From NCBI GenBank assembly GCA_031258355.1, contig JAIRMZ010000019.1:1-5821 (forward strand): DNA of 5,821 bases. The letters run 5' to 3'. The stretch comes from Holosporales bacterium. GTDB lineage: Bacteria; Pseudomonadota; Alphaproteobacteria; UBA3830; JAIRMZ01. Positions 1-5,678 of this stretch are shown here, piece by piece (position 1 is the first letter of the stretch; each line of letters opens with the position of its first letter). Made by a program: the position numbers and the translations under genes. The notes under the pieces are model-generated. The model made no database searches. It was not told where the DNA came from and saw only the letters and a list, made by a program, of their open reading frames with translations.

Positions 1-42
1 GTCCACGTTCAGTTAGCCCGCCTGGCAACGCTAAATTCGATT

Positions 43-47
43 AGGAG
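43..47 (+). promoter_or_regulatory. Ribosome binding site for the chemoreceptor
   Basis: AGGAG lies 10 bases before the ATG at 58. A nearer ATG at 48 directly abuts this motif and is in another frame, so the spacing favours 58. No convincing promoter could be picked out in the 57 bases available upstream. Confidence 0.6.
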
Positions 48-57
48 ATGGTGCAAG

Positions 58-2223
58 ATGTGGAGAAACACGAAAATCCGTACGAAGCTGTTGCTGGGAT
101 TCTGTCTGGTCCTGGCGGTCTTTGCCGTGGCCGTGGCCGTGACGTGGAACAACTTGGCGGCCCTTCAGGCGGACAGCGATTATATGCAAAAGGCGGTCGT
201 CCCGGGAATGGCTCTTGTCAGCCGAGGAGAACAGGCTGTCTACGAAGTTTTCCTGGCGGCCGACGCGATGACGCTCTCCGAAACCGAAGAATCCATCAAA
301 GCCGTCAATACCGCGAAAGCCTCGGTGCAGAGCGCGCTGGGGGAGGTCGCCGTTGTTCTGCGCACCTACCCTGACGTGAGGGCTCTGGTCTACGCGAGGG
401 ATAATGTCGGTCTCCCTATCAACACGTACTTCCAGATGCTGGACGCGACGGAAAAAGCCATTCAGAAAAAGAACGCGACATACAGAATCCTGGTGGCTGA
501 GGGCGAGAAATTGACAGAATCGAGCATCACGTATGTGAAGGATCTTTTTGCCTACGTGACGGACGAACTCCGAAACGGCAGAGCGACGGAGGAACACATG
601 TCGGTCCTCGACTCGGCCCAAGTCGTCAGGACCGATATTCTGCTTCTTCGTCAGACGATTTTGCACACTATCGTGAACAAGGACGTGGAGACCCTGCGTA
701 CAACCGTGACCAAGACCCTCGAAGGTGTGGAAAAAACTCTTCGGCATCTGAGAGACACCGCCTCCCAACCCCGTTTCCAGGCCGAAACGAGCGCGCTTCT
801 GACTGAAATATCCGAGTACAGAAAATTCCTGTTCGCCTTTGTCGAGGACTTCAATGCGCTGCAAAAAATTCACGCGGATAGGAGGCCCGTCATGCAGTCG
901 CTCAATACCGCGACTTCGGCGGCCACAAAAATTGGGCAGGATCGCGTCGCCGAGTTCGCGAAAACGACGCTGGACAGCTTGACGGCGAGTGTCACGCTCC
1001 TGGTTACGGCGGCGGTCGCAGCTATTCTTCTGGGCGTCGTAATCGCGTTTCTGCTCTCCCACAGTATCACGAAGCCGCTTTCCACGATTGTCGGCCTGGC
1101 GCAGCGCGCCGGAGAGGGCGATCTGACTATCGTGAAGCAAGATTTCCGTTACGAGGGCAAAGACGAGCTGGGAACCCTTGCGCACGCTCTATCCGGCATG
1201 ATCCGCTCTCAAGAAGAGACGCTGACGCAGGTCGTGTCCGTCGCGGAGAATCTGTCCAACGGGGCAAACAACCTTTCCGCCATCTCCGAGGAGACCAACG
1301 CCTCGATGGAAGAGGTCAAGGCCTCCATCGATCAAGTTTCTTCCTTGAGCGAGGGTAACGGCGCCGCTTTGCAGGAGTGTAACGCCGGCGTCGAAGAAAT
1401 GAGCGCCGGGGCGGACACCGTGGCTCAGTCGGCAACGGACAGCGCCGCATTCATCGCTCACACCACCGAAATCTCCTCCCGAGCCATCCAAATGGTGAGC
1501 AGCGTCATTCAGGGAATGCACAACGTGGATGCGAACTCAAAAGAAAGCGAAAGCAAAACCCGTCAGCTGGTTTCGTCGGTGGAGAACGTCAGCGGCTTCG
1601 TTTCGGTCATCACCGGCATCGCCGATCAGACGAACCTTCTGGCTCTCAACGCGGCTATCGAGGCGGCGCGCGCCGGCGAGGTGGGACGCGGGTTTGCCGT
1701 CGTCGCCGAAGAGGTGCGCAAGTTGGCCGAGGACTCTGCCCGTGCGGCTCAGAACGTGAAAAACACCATAAGCGAACTCCAGAACGGCGCTCAGGAGAGC
1801 ATCAAGGCCACCACCGAGGCAGGGCGCGCACTGGTGGAGACCATCGCTCAGGCGGAGCAGGCCCAGGCGGAGTTGGGCAGTACCATGAAAGAAATGAACA
1901 AGGCCAACGATTCCATTCAAAACATCGCGGCCGTCGCCGAAGAGCAGGCCGCCTCCAGCAAGGAGGTCGCGACGGCGATCGACAACGCGACCAAATCCAC
2001 ACTGGAAATGGTCGAAACGATCTCGACCATCCACCACGCCAGCGAGGAAACGGCCAGGGCCGCCCAGAGCGTCGCCGAACAGTCCGCGTCCATGAGCGGT
2101 TACGCCCAGTCCCTCATGGACGCCCTTTCGCGTTTCAAACTGAACACCGACAGATCGGAAAAGAAGTCCTTGAAGCGGCAACATATCCCAAATTTGACAG
2201 GGAAAACAGCGAGAGCCAAATAG
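58..2223 (+). CDS. Methyl-accepting chemotaxis protein, membrane-bound
   Basis: A complete 721-aa transmembrane chemoreceptor. It senses a periplasmic signal and controls the CheA kinase through CheW. Seen in the sequence: a basic N-terminus followed by TM1 at about residues 11-29; a roughly 280-residue, mostly helical periplasmic domain at 30-311; TM2 at about 312-333; and a HAMP domain at about 334-387 containing ITKPL and the DELG motif. The long coiled-coil signalling domain occupies about 390-700. The invariant hairpin tip starts at [13 protein letters not shown] (521-533) and continues through [16 protein letters not shown] (543-558). Glu/Gln-rich helices on both sides supply likely methylation sites. 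The size of the sensor domain suits a four-helix or helical-bimodular (HBM, McpS-like) fold, but the ligand cannot be inferred. There is no NWxxF-type CheR/CheB docking pentapeptide at the C-terminus. Start chosen from the AGGAG at 43-47. It is GC-rich, unlike everything downstream. The long antisense ORFs here are shadows. Confidence 0.97.
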   Translation: MWRNTKIRTKLLLGFCLVLAVFAVAVAVTWNNLAALQADSDYMQKAVVPGMALVSRGEQAVYEVFLAADAMTLSETEESIKAVNTAKASVQSALGEVAVVLRTYPDVRALVYARDNVGLPINTYFQMLDATEKAIQKKNATYRILVAEGEKLTESSITYVKDLFAYVTDELRNGRATEEHMSVLDSAQVVRTDILLLRQTILHTIVNKDVETLRTTVTKTLEGVEKTLRHLRDTASQPRFQAETSALLTEISEYRKFLFAFVEDFNALQKIHADRRPVMQSLNTATSAATKIGQDRVAEFAKTTLDSLTASVTLLVTAAVAAILLGVVIAFLLSHSITKPLSTIVGLAQRAGEGDLTIVKQDFRYEGKDELGTLAHALSGMIRSQEETLTQVVSVAENLSNGANNLSAISEETNASMEEVKASIDQVSSLSEGNGAALQECNAGVEEMSAGADTVAQSATDSAAFIAHTTEISSRAIQMVSSVIQGMHNVDANSKESESKTRQLVSSVENVSGFVSVITGIADQTNLLALNAAIEAARAGEVGRGFAVVAEEVRKLAEDSARAAQNVKNTISELQNGAQESIKATTEAGRALVETIAQAEQAQAELGSTMKEMNKANDSIQNIAAVAEEQAASSKEVATAIDNATKSTLEMVETISTIHHASEETARAAQSVAEQSASMSGYAQSLMDALSRFKLNTDRSEKKSLKRQHIPNLTGKTARAK

Positions 2224-2232
2224 AACGGGCAT

Positions 2233-2239
2233 GAAAAAA
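2233..2239 (+). repeat. Left direct repeat (candidate target-site duplication)
   Basis: GAAAAAA directly precedes the left inverted repeat at 2240 and is repeated at 2331-2337, directly after the right inverted repeat. This is the arrangement left by a transposition event. The motif is low-complexity, so a chance match is possible. Confidence 0.5.
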
Positions 2240-2330
2240 GGGTAGTGGGTCCAATATGTTGAGTGGCAATTTTTAGTCGTTGGTATCAGTGCCTTTATGG
2301 AAGCCAATCAACATGTTAGACCCATTACCC
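2240..2330. mobile_element. 91-bp MITE-like element with 28-bp imperfect terminal inverted repeats
   Basis: The left end (2240-2267) begins GGGTAGTGGGTC and ends TGGC. The right end (2303-2330), read on the other strand, begins GGGTAATGGGTC and also ends TGGC. The two arms match at 24 of 28 positions, and three of the four differences are transitions. The arms enclose about 35 bp with no coding potential, and 7-bp GAAAAAA direct repeats flank the whole. This is the structure of a non-autonomous miniature inverted-repeat transposable element, or of an insertion sequence reduced to its ends. No transposase is visible in the window and I cannot name the parent family. It starts 16 bases after the chemoreceptor stop. 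A transcript could fold the arms into a long hairpin, so it may also affect the 3' end of that mRNA. The alternative is a simple long hairpin of non-mobile origin. Confidence 0.6.
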
Positions 2331-2337
2331 GAAAAAA
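2331..2337 (+). repeat. Right direct repeat (candidate target-site duplication)
   Basis: GAAAAAA immediately after the right inverted repeat, matching 2233-2239. The run continues for one further A here. Confidence 0.5.
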
Positions 2338-2432
2338 AGAACGATGCTGTTCCAAGCTCAGGGGAAGAGATCGGCTTGGGAGGGTATTCATTGCTGCAAA
2401 ATAACCTGAAGAAACACTCGACAAATAATGTG

Positions 2433-2451
2433 TCAGACGCAATGTGTCTGA
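2433..2451. repeat. Short inverted repeat
   Basis: TCAGAC (2433-2438) and GTCTGA (2446-2451) are perfect 6-bp arms around a 7-base loop. In RNA they extend by two G-U pairs and one G-C pair. No T-tract follows, so this is not a normal terminator. Function unknown. Confidence 0.3.
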
Positions 2452-2492
2452 TGCATGATATACATCGGAAGTCAAAAACGTCTCCTGACAGC

Positions 2493-2518
2493 AAAAAAGC
2501 TCCTTGCGAACGGAGTTT
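2493..2518 (-). terminator. Possible rho-independent terminator on the minus strand
   Basis: Read on the minus strand, AAACTCC (2518-2512), an 8-base loop and GGAGCTT (2503-2497) form a 7-bp stem with one G-U pair, running into a six-T tract (2498-2493). On the plus strand the hairpin is followed only by TTTCTC, so it would terminate poorly in that direction. No minus-strand gene that would need it can be recognised, so it may be a remnant or chance. Confidence 0.3.
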
Positions 2519-2558
2519 CTCGATCAAGTATCAATTTTCAATGTTCTCTATGAGCCTT

Positions 2559-2606
2559 TAGGCCTATTTGCAAATTTAAAATTATCGGGTAGAATTAAAT
2601 AATTCT
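2559..2606. repeat. Cluster of short perfect palindromes
   Basis: TAGGCCTA (2559-2566) shares one base with ATTTGCAAAT (2566-2575). After 15 bases comes a 16-bp inverted repeat with arms AGAATTA and TAATTCT (2591-2597 and 2600-2606) separated by AA. Such sites can be operators for dimeric regulators. In AT-rich DNA short palindromes are also frequent by chance. Confidence 0.25.
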
Positions 2607-2671
2607 GAATCTCTATGAAAATATGAAATTAGAGTATCAGCATAAGAAATATAGGTATTTTGATATACTAA

Positions 2672-2812
2672 AGATATAGCAAAGTAAGACACTTATTTGG
2701 AGATCCTAAATTTACTAAGAAAGAGCTGGTCAGAAAAATTTTCCGTGAGGACACGTTTTACCAAAATCACAAACAATACAGAGTTTTGAGCTGTTCATAT
2801 CCTTTTTTGTGA
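2672..2812 (+). other. Short open stretch without a start codon; possible gene remnant
   Basis: Forty-six codons are open between the TAA at 2669 and the TGA at 2810. The translation includes FGDPKFTKKELVRKIF and looks more protein-like than its surroundings. There is no ATG, GTG or TTG placed to start it and no ribosome binding site. It matches nothing I recognise. It could be the remnant of a decayed gene or simply a chance open stretch. Confidence 0.15.
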
Positions 2813-2832
2813 ATTGCATAAGTGTCGATATG

Positions 2833-2875
2833 GTAAGTTGAGCGACTTACATAATCTCATCGCGTTAGCGTGAGA
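2833..2875 (+). other. Two adjacent hairpins, possible structured leader RNA
   Basis: The first hairpin has perfect 6-bp arms, GTAAGT (2833-2838) and ACTTAC (2845-2850), around a 6-base loop. Four bases later, TCTCA (2855-2859) pairs with TGAGA (2871-2875). Inside it, after one bulged T, CGC (2861-2863) pairs with GCG (2868-2870) around a GTTA loop. No T-tract follows the second hairpin. They lie about 300 bases before the 283-aa gene. I do not recognise a riboswitch class. Confidence 0.3.
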
Positions 2876-2991
2876 AATTGGAGATCAGTTGCTTTTCTAT
2901 TTCTGTCTGCGATTTGCAGTAAATTTAGGAAAACGCAGTAAGTGTATATTTTTTGCTGTAACATAGGGAAATTATCCAGAGGGAAGGGGGA

Positions 2992-3117
2992 TTGTTTTCG
3001 TCTTGTAAGATGTCAAGAAGAAAACGAACGATTTGGCGGTCTTTGGAGCGAGAGAGAAAGATGTTGGAACGACGGCATCGTCGACAGAAGGTAGAGGACG
3101 TCTCGTCGAGTTTCTAA
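2992..3117 (+). CDS. Possible Arg-rich small protein
   Basis: A short ORF ending at TAA 3115-3117. From the TTG at 2992 it gives 41 aa; from the ATG at 3010 it gives 35 aa. The TTG start has a purine-rich stretch (GAGGG at 2979-2983) about 8 bases upstream, whereas the ATG has none nearby. The 35-aa form has 10 Arg and 3 Lys, with clusters such as MSRRKR and ERRHRRQK, and would form one charged helix. Local G+C is 46% (3001-3120), above the surrounding intergenic DNA. This may be a real small basic protein, a fragment of something larger, or a chance ORF. Overlapping open frames on the other strand weaken the case. No function is proposed. Confidence 0.2.
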   Translation: MFSSCKMSRRKRTIWRSLERERKMLERRHRRQKVEDVSSSF

Positions 3118-3168
3118 ATTGAAGTGAAGCTTTGCTCGAAAAGAGAAATCTGTTGACATTGAGAACCC

Positions 3169-3173
3169 AGAGG
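3169..3173 (+). promoter_or_regulatory. Ribosome binding site for the 283-aa gene
   Basis: AGAGG lies 5 bases before the ATG at 3179 and 11 before the in-frame ATG at 3185. Both spacings are just workable, so the start could be either codon, a difference of two residues. Confidence 0.45.
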
Positions 3174-3178
3174 TATTT

Positions 3179-4030
3179 ATGCATATGACAAAATTCTTCT
3201 GCCTTATATCTGCTTTCATTGGTTTTGTGATGGGCTATCTTTTTTCAGAGATACCACAAGGGGAAACCGCAGTCTCTGAAGATATCCCATTATCCAGCAT
3301 TTTTGTCCCTGAACTTAATGAAGAAACGCGCAATAAAAGAATTGTTTTCCCTGATACAATAGGTTATTTAGACATTCCTATGGGACTTAGTTTCCCTGTT
3401 CCAGAAGCAGAGATGGAAAAATTTAGACAGGCAATAGCGAGTAATGATCATTCGTTCAAATCTTCTTATCCGGTTGAATTTGTGTGGGAATGTTTGTTCT
3501 ATCAAACAATGTTTTATACGAACACACAATATGAAAAGGACGCTTATAAAATCCCTTATGTGTACTTATGGGGAGATAATCTACCTTTGAGCAATGAAAA
3601 TTTTGTTGGCCTTCAAAAATTATCTCTTAATGTGATATCACAAAACTGTGACTTCGTGTGGCCAACGCCTAATGTAAAATGGGGAGATATGTTACGTCTT
3701 GAGTATCTTGAATTTTATATTGAACGACTAAAACAATATAATCATACTGATTGGGTAAGAATAGTGAAAATGTTAGAGAATGAAAGATATTATTCTTTGG
3801 CGTTAGATGAAATACGCTATTTAGCAACATTAATAGAAGAAGCTTATAAAAACAATAATCTTACTATAAATGCAAAAATGTGGGTAAAACTAAAAGAAAT
3901 ACATAAATCATTTAGCTCTGGTTTGAGGTATCTTTCTCCTAAAGGAAATATAATTTTGCCTGGAGAAATAGAGGTTCATCAGATATGGATAAAAACTTTA
4001 CAAAATAAAGAAAAGAAGGGGAAGGAATGA
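3179..4030 (+). CDS. Unrecognised membrane-anchored or secreted protein, upstream partner gene of a C10 protease
   Basis: A complete 283-aa ORF that I do not recognise. The first residues (MHMTKFF) are followed by a hydrophobic stretch at about 6-23, which should act as a signal peptide or signal anchor, placing the rest outside the cytoplasm. The body is rich in aromatic residues and probably mostly helical in its second half, roughly from WGDMLRLEYLEFYIERLKQY onward. The last residues are Lys-rich (NKEKKGKE). No lipobox, catalytic motif or known repeat is visible. The stop overlaps the start of the protease gene in an ATGA arrangement, so the two are probably transcribed and translated together. 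Both are AT-rich, unlike the chemoreceptor. Genes beside C10 proteases sometimes encode inhibitors or accessory factors; that role is inference from position only. The real start may be the ATG at 3185. Confidence 0.8.
   Translation: MHMTKFFCLISAFIGFVMGYLFSEIPQGETAVSEDIPLSSIFVPELNEETRNKRIVFPDTIGYLDIPMGLSFPVPEAEMEKFRQAIASNDHSFKSSYPVEFVWECLFYQTMFYTNTQYEKDAYKIPYVYLWGDNLPLSNENFVGLQKLSLNVISQNCDFVWPTPNVKWGDMLRLEYLEFYIERLKQYNHTDWVRIVKMLENERYYSLALDEIRYLATLIEEAYKNNNLTINAKMWVKLKEIHKSFSSGLRYLSPKGNIILPGEIEVHQIWIKTLQNKEKKGKE
4013..4026 (+). promoter_or_regulatory. Purine-rich ribosome binding site at the gene overlap
   Basis: AAGAAGGGGAAGGA lies inside the end of the 283-aa gene, immediately before the overlapping ATG at 4027 and a second in-frame ATG at 4030. 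It supports direct re-initiation on the protease gene. Either ATG could be used. Confidence 0.55.
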
Positions 4031-5190
4031 TGACAAAAAAGATTTTTTGTTTTCTGGTATTTTCGTTTTGGTTACAGGCTAATAATTATGCATACGCCAC
4101 TTTTGTTGATAGAGCACAGGCGTTGACGATTGTAGAAAATTGGTTAACTTTAAACCACAATTCACATATTTTGGATCAAACGTTAGGAAATAAAGTGGAC
4201 TCTCTCGTATTCTACGAAAATACATCTGAAGAAGAGGCAGGTTATTATATAGTATTTTTAGATCCTTCAGGGTGGGTTATTGTGCCTTCAGATGATCGTT
4301 TGGAGCCTATCATAGCTTTTGGAGATAGTTATCTTACACCTGAATTATATCTGCAAACCCCACTAAAATATCTTTTAAAACTCAAAAGAACATTAAAACA
4401 AGATGCAAAAGCTTTACAAAGTCAAAGGTTATTTGATGATTTTGCACTTTACAAGCCATCTCCCAAAGAAAAACGGTGGAATTTGCTTCGAGAAACGCAA
4501 AAGCATTTAAGAGCTTTAGATTACTCTCGTGGAGTAGAACTCTCACCACTAAGTAATGACATAGTAGTATCTCCTCTTTTGCACATTAATAATTGGGGAC
4601 AAGCTGATCTTGCTGGAAGCCCTTTATACGAAAATGAGACTGCTTTTTATAACTACCACACTGCATGGAATGGGAAAAATTACCTTGTTGGCTGTGCTCC
4701 TCTAGCGGTTTCTCAAATTTTAAGATATAATCAGTATCCTGTACAAGTTCCAAGACCTCCTCATTCATCAGATATTACTGTTGATGGTAACAAGTTGAAC
4801 GTTTCCATTATTCGAACAGATCGAGCATATAATTGGGAACTAATGGACATTGCTCCGCAAATTGATGTTTATGGTCCAGCACTAGAAGGAATAGAAGCAA
4901 CCGAAGAATGGCATATTTCTCCAGAGACAGCTATGAATGTGCGTGATGAAATAGCGACTTTGTTACACGATACAGGGGTTCTTTTAAATGCAGATTACAA
5001 AATTTCTTTTGGAACAGAAATGGGGAAAATATGGTCTAATGACCATTGGATTCCAACGGGACTTGTTAGTGTGGATCACTCCGGAACAGGTGTCTCTACT
5101 CTACAAACCGTCGTAGTGTTGCGTCAAAACTTTTTATATAGAAATACCTGTTATGTAGCTTATCCTATGAAACAAATTGGGAAGAAATAA
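4027..5190 (+). CDS. C10 (streptopain-family) cysteine protease, N-terminal part of a frameshifted gene
   Basis: The first 387 codons of a secreted papain-fold protease. A signal peptide covers about residues 1-24, with a likely cut after AYA. A Spi-type propeptide follows at about 26-105, showing the family hallmarks YYIVFLDPSGWVIVPSDDR and EPIIAFGDSY; this segment normally keeps the enzyme inactive until cleaved. The catalytic domain begins near VSPLLHINNWGQ, with Trp190 and oxyanion-hole Gln192. The nucleophile Cys223 sits in VGCAPLAVSQILRYNQYP, 31 residues after the Gln (30 in streptopain), and YNWELM follows at 268-273. Homology stops near residues 379-381: the next conserved piece, YETNWEEI, is in frame 3. 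The last residues before the TAA (MKQIGKK) are out-of-frame translation. This fragment lacks the catalytic His and would be inactive alone. Start overlaps the upstream gene's stop. Confidence 0.85.
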   Translation: MMTKKIFCFLVFSFWLQANNYAYATFVDRAQALTIVENWLTLNHNSHILDQTLGNKVDSLVFYENTSEEEAGYYIVFLDPSGWVIVPSDDRLEPIIAFGDSYLTPELYLQTPLKYLLKLKRTLKQDAKALQSQRLFDDFALYKPSPKEKRWNLLRETQKHLRALDYSRGVELSPLSNDIVVSPLLHINNWGQADLAGSPLYENETAFYNYHTAWNGKNYLVGCAPLAVSQILRYNQYPVQVPRPPHSSDITVDGNKLNVSIIRTDRAYNWELMDIAPQIDVYGPALEGIEATEEWHISPETAMNVRDEIATLLHDTGVLLNADYKISFGTEMGKIWSNDHWIPTGLVSVDHSGTGVSTLQTVVVLRQNFLYRNTCYVAYPMKQIGKK

Positions 5191-5222
5191 GCGCAATTCT
5201 AAATACTAATCTGGATGCAGGA

Positions 5223-5678
5223 ATGCCAGTTATATTTGGGCTTACTGTGAAAGAGGAGTTTACAAATCCTAAAAGTACAGGACACCTTTTTGTTGTAGAT
5301 GGATATGGATTCCAAGACTATGGTAAAGATCTTGGAAAAGTAGGGTATTATCATTGTAATCTTGGGTGGAATGGGAAATATAACGCATGGTTTAATATAA
5401 ACAGTACAATAGAGTTAAAAGATCATCAATTGTATTTGGAGCCACAATTTCCAAAACTTATTTATAACATCATGTCCGATGACCTTGGAGGTAAGGGGAG
5501 AGAAATAACCAGCGGGCGCCTTTGGTTCGGAGGGCAGCCTCAACCTTCTTACACATTATACGCGCGAGCGGAGAAATTTGCCAGAGTACGAAAGCCCCTT
5601 GCAGCAAACAGCCGTAATCTCTTGGCAAAGGTTTTAGGCCGCGCGTATAGATATCTCTTACACGGTAAACAGCGATAA
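5223..5678 (+). CDS. C10 cysteine protease, catalytic-His part of the same frameshifted gene
   Basis: This is the continuation of the protease in frame 3, not a separate gene. Homology already begins at about 5166 (YETNWEEI, then NLDAGMPVIFG), upstream of the ATG at 5223, which is only an internal Met. The conserved STGHLFVVDGYG holds the catalytic His (codon 5283-5285). It is followed by the typical C10 ending YYHCNLGWNGKYNAWFNI, with an Asn (codon 5358) and Trp (codon 5367) of the active-site region. From about 5500 comes SGRLWFGGQPQPSYTLYAR, the start of a carboxypeptidase-regulatory-like beta domain often attached to secreted proteases. Near 5638-5678 the reading returns to frame 1, so the terminal residues (about YLLHGKQR) are out-of-frame translation. 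On its own the fragment lacks a signal peptide, propeptide and catalytic Cys. Residues between YAR and NSR fit the family poorly, so further small indels are possible. Confidence 0.75.
   Translation: MPVIFGLTVKEEFTNPKSTGHLFVVDGYGFQDYGKDLGKVGYYHCNLGWNGKYNAWFNINSTIELKDHQLYLEPQFPKLIYNIMSDDLGGKGREITSGRLWFGGQPQPSYTLYARAEKFARVRKPLAANSRNLLAKVLGRAYRYLLHGKQR

Larger units (their letters stand above)
2338..3178. other. Long AT-rich intergenic region with no convincing gene
   Basis: About 840 bases between the MITE-like element and the next clear gene. Open frames on both strands are short, overlap one another and lack well-placed ribosome binding sites. The stretch contains several small hairpins and palindromes, a short open stretch without a start codon (2672-2812) and an Arg-rich mini-ORF (2992-3117), each listed separately. 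It must hold the promoter of the downstream gene pair, but I could not identify convincing -35 and -10 boxes. It may be decayed sequence, or it may hold a structured leader RNA. Confidence 0.6.

Noticed and set aside
48..374. Plus-strand ORF starting at the ATG directly after AGGAG
   Set aside because: No spacing between the ribosome binding site and start, no protein features, fully overlapped by the chemoreceptor in another frame.
31..1185. Long minus-strand open frame (384 codons) opposite the chemoreceptor, and another at 1537-2307
   Set aside because: Arises from the GC-rich codon use of the chemoreceptor; no motifs, and the plus-strand protein has an unmistakable domain structure.
2240..2330. 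The inverted repeat as the rho-independent terminator of the chemoreceptor
   Set aside because: The loop is about 35 bases and the plus strand continues with an A-run, not a T-tract.
2280..2561. Plus-strand ORF of 93 codons after the chemoreceptor, and the overlapping minus-strand ORF 2273-2527
   Set aside because: Both run through the right inverted repeat of the MITE-like element, overlap one another almost completely, and lack good ribosome binding sites or family features.
3153..3158. TTGACA as a -35 promoter box for the 283-aa gene
   Set aside because: At normal spacing the -10 box would fall on the start codon, and nothing resembling TATAAT is there.
2972..3219. Two minus-strand ORFs of about 70 codons before the 283-aa gene
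   Set aside because: They overlap each other and run into the start of the plus-strand gene; the translations look like chance.
4586..4768. Minus-strand ORF of 60 codons inside the protease gene
   Set aside because: Shadow of the region around the catalytic Cys.
5142..5190. Programmed -1 frameshifting as the explanation of the break in the protease gene
   Set aside because: No in-frame X XXY YYZ slippery heptamer lies in the allowed interval. Slipping at the late GGG AAG AAA run would lose the conserved YETNWEE segment already in frame 3. A slip at the earlier TTTTTA run would hit a TAG at 5139.
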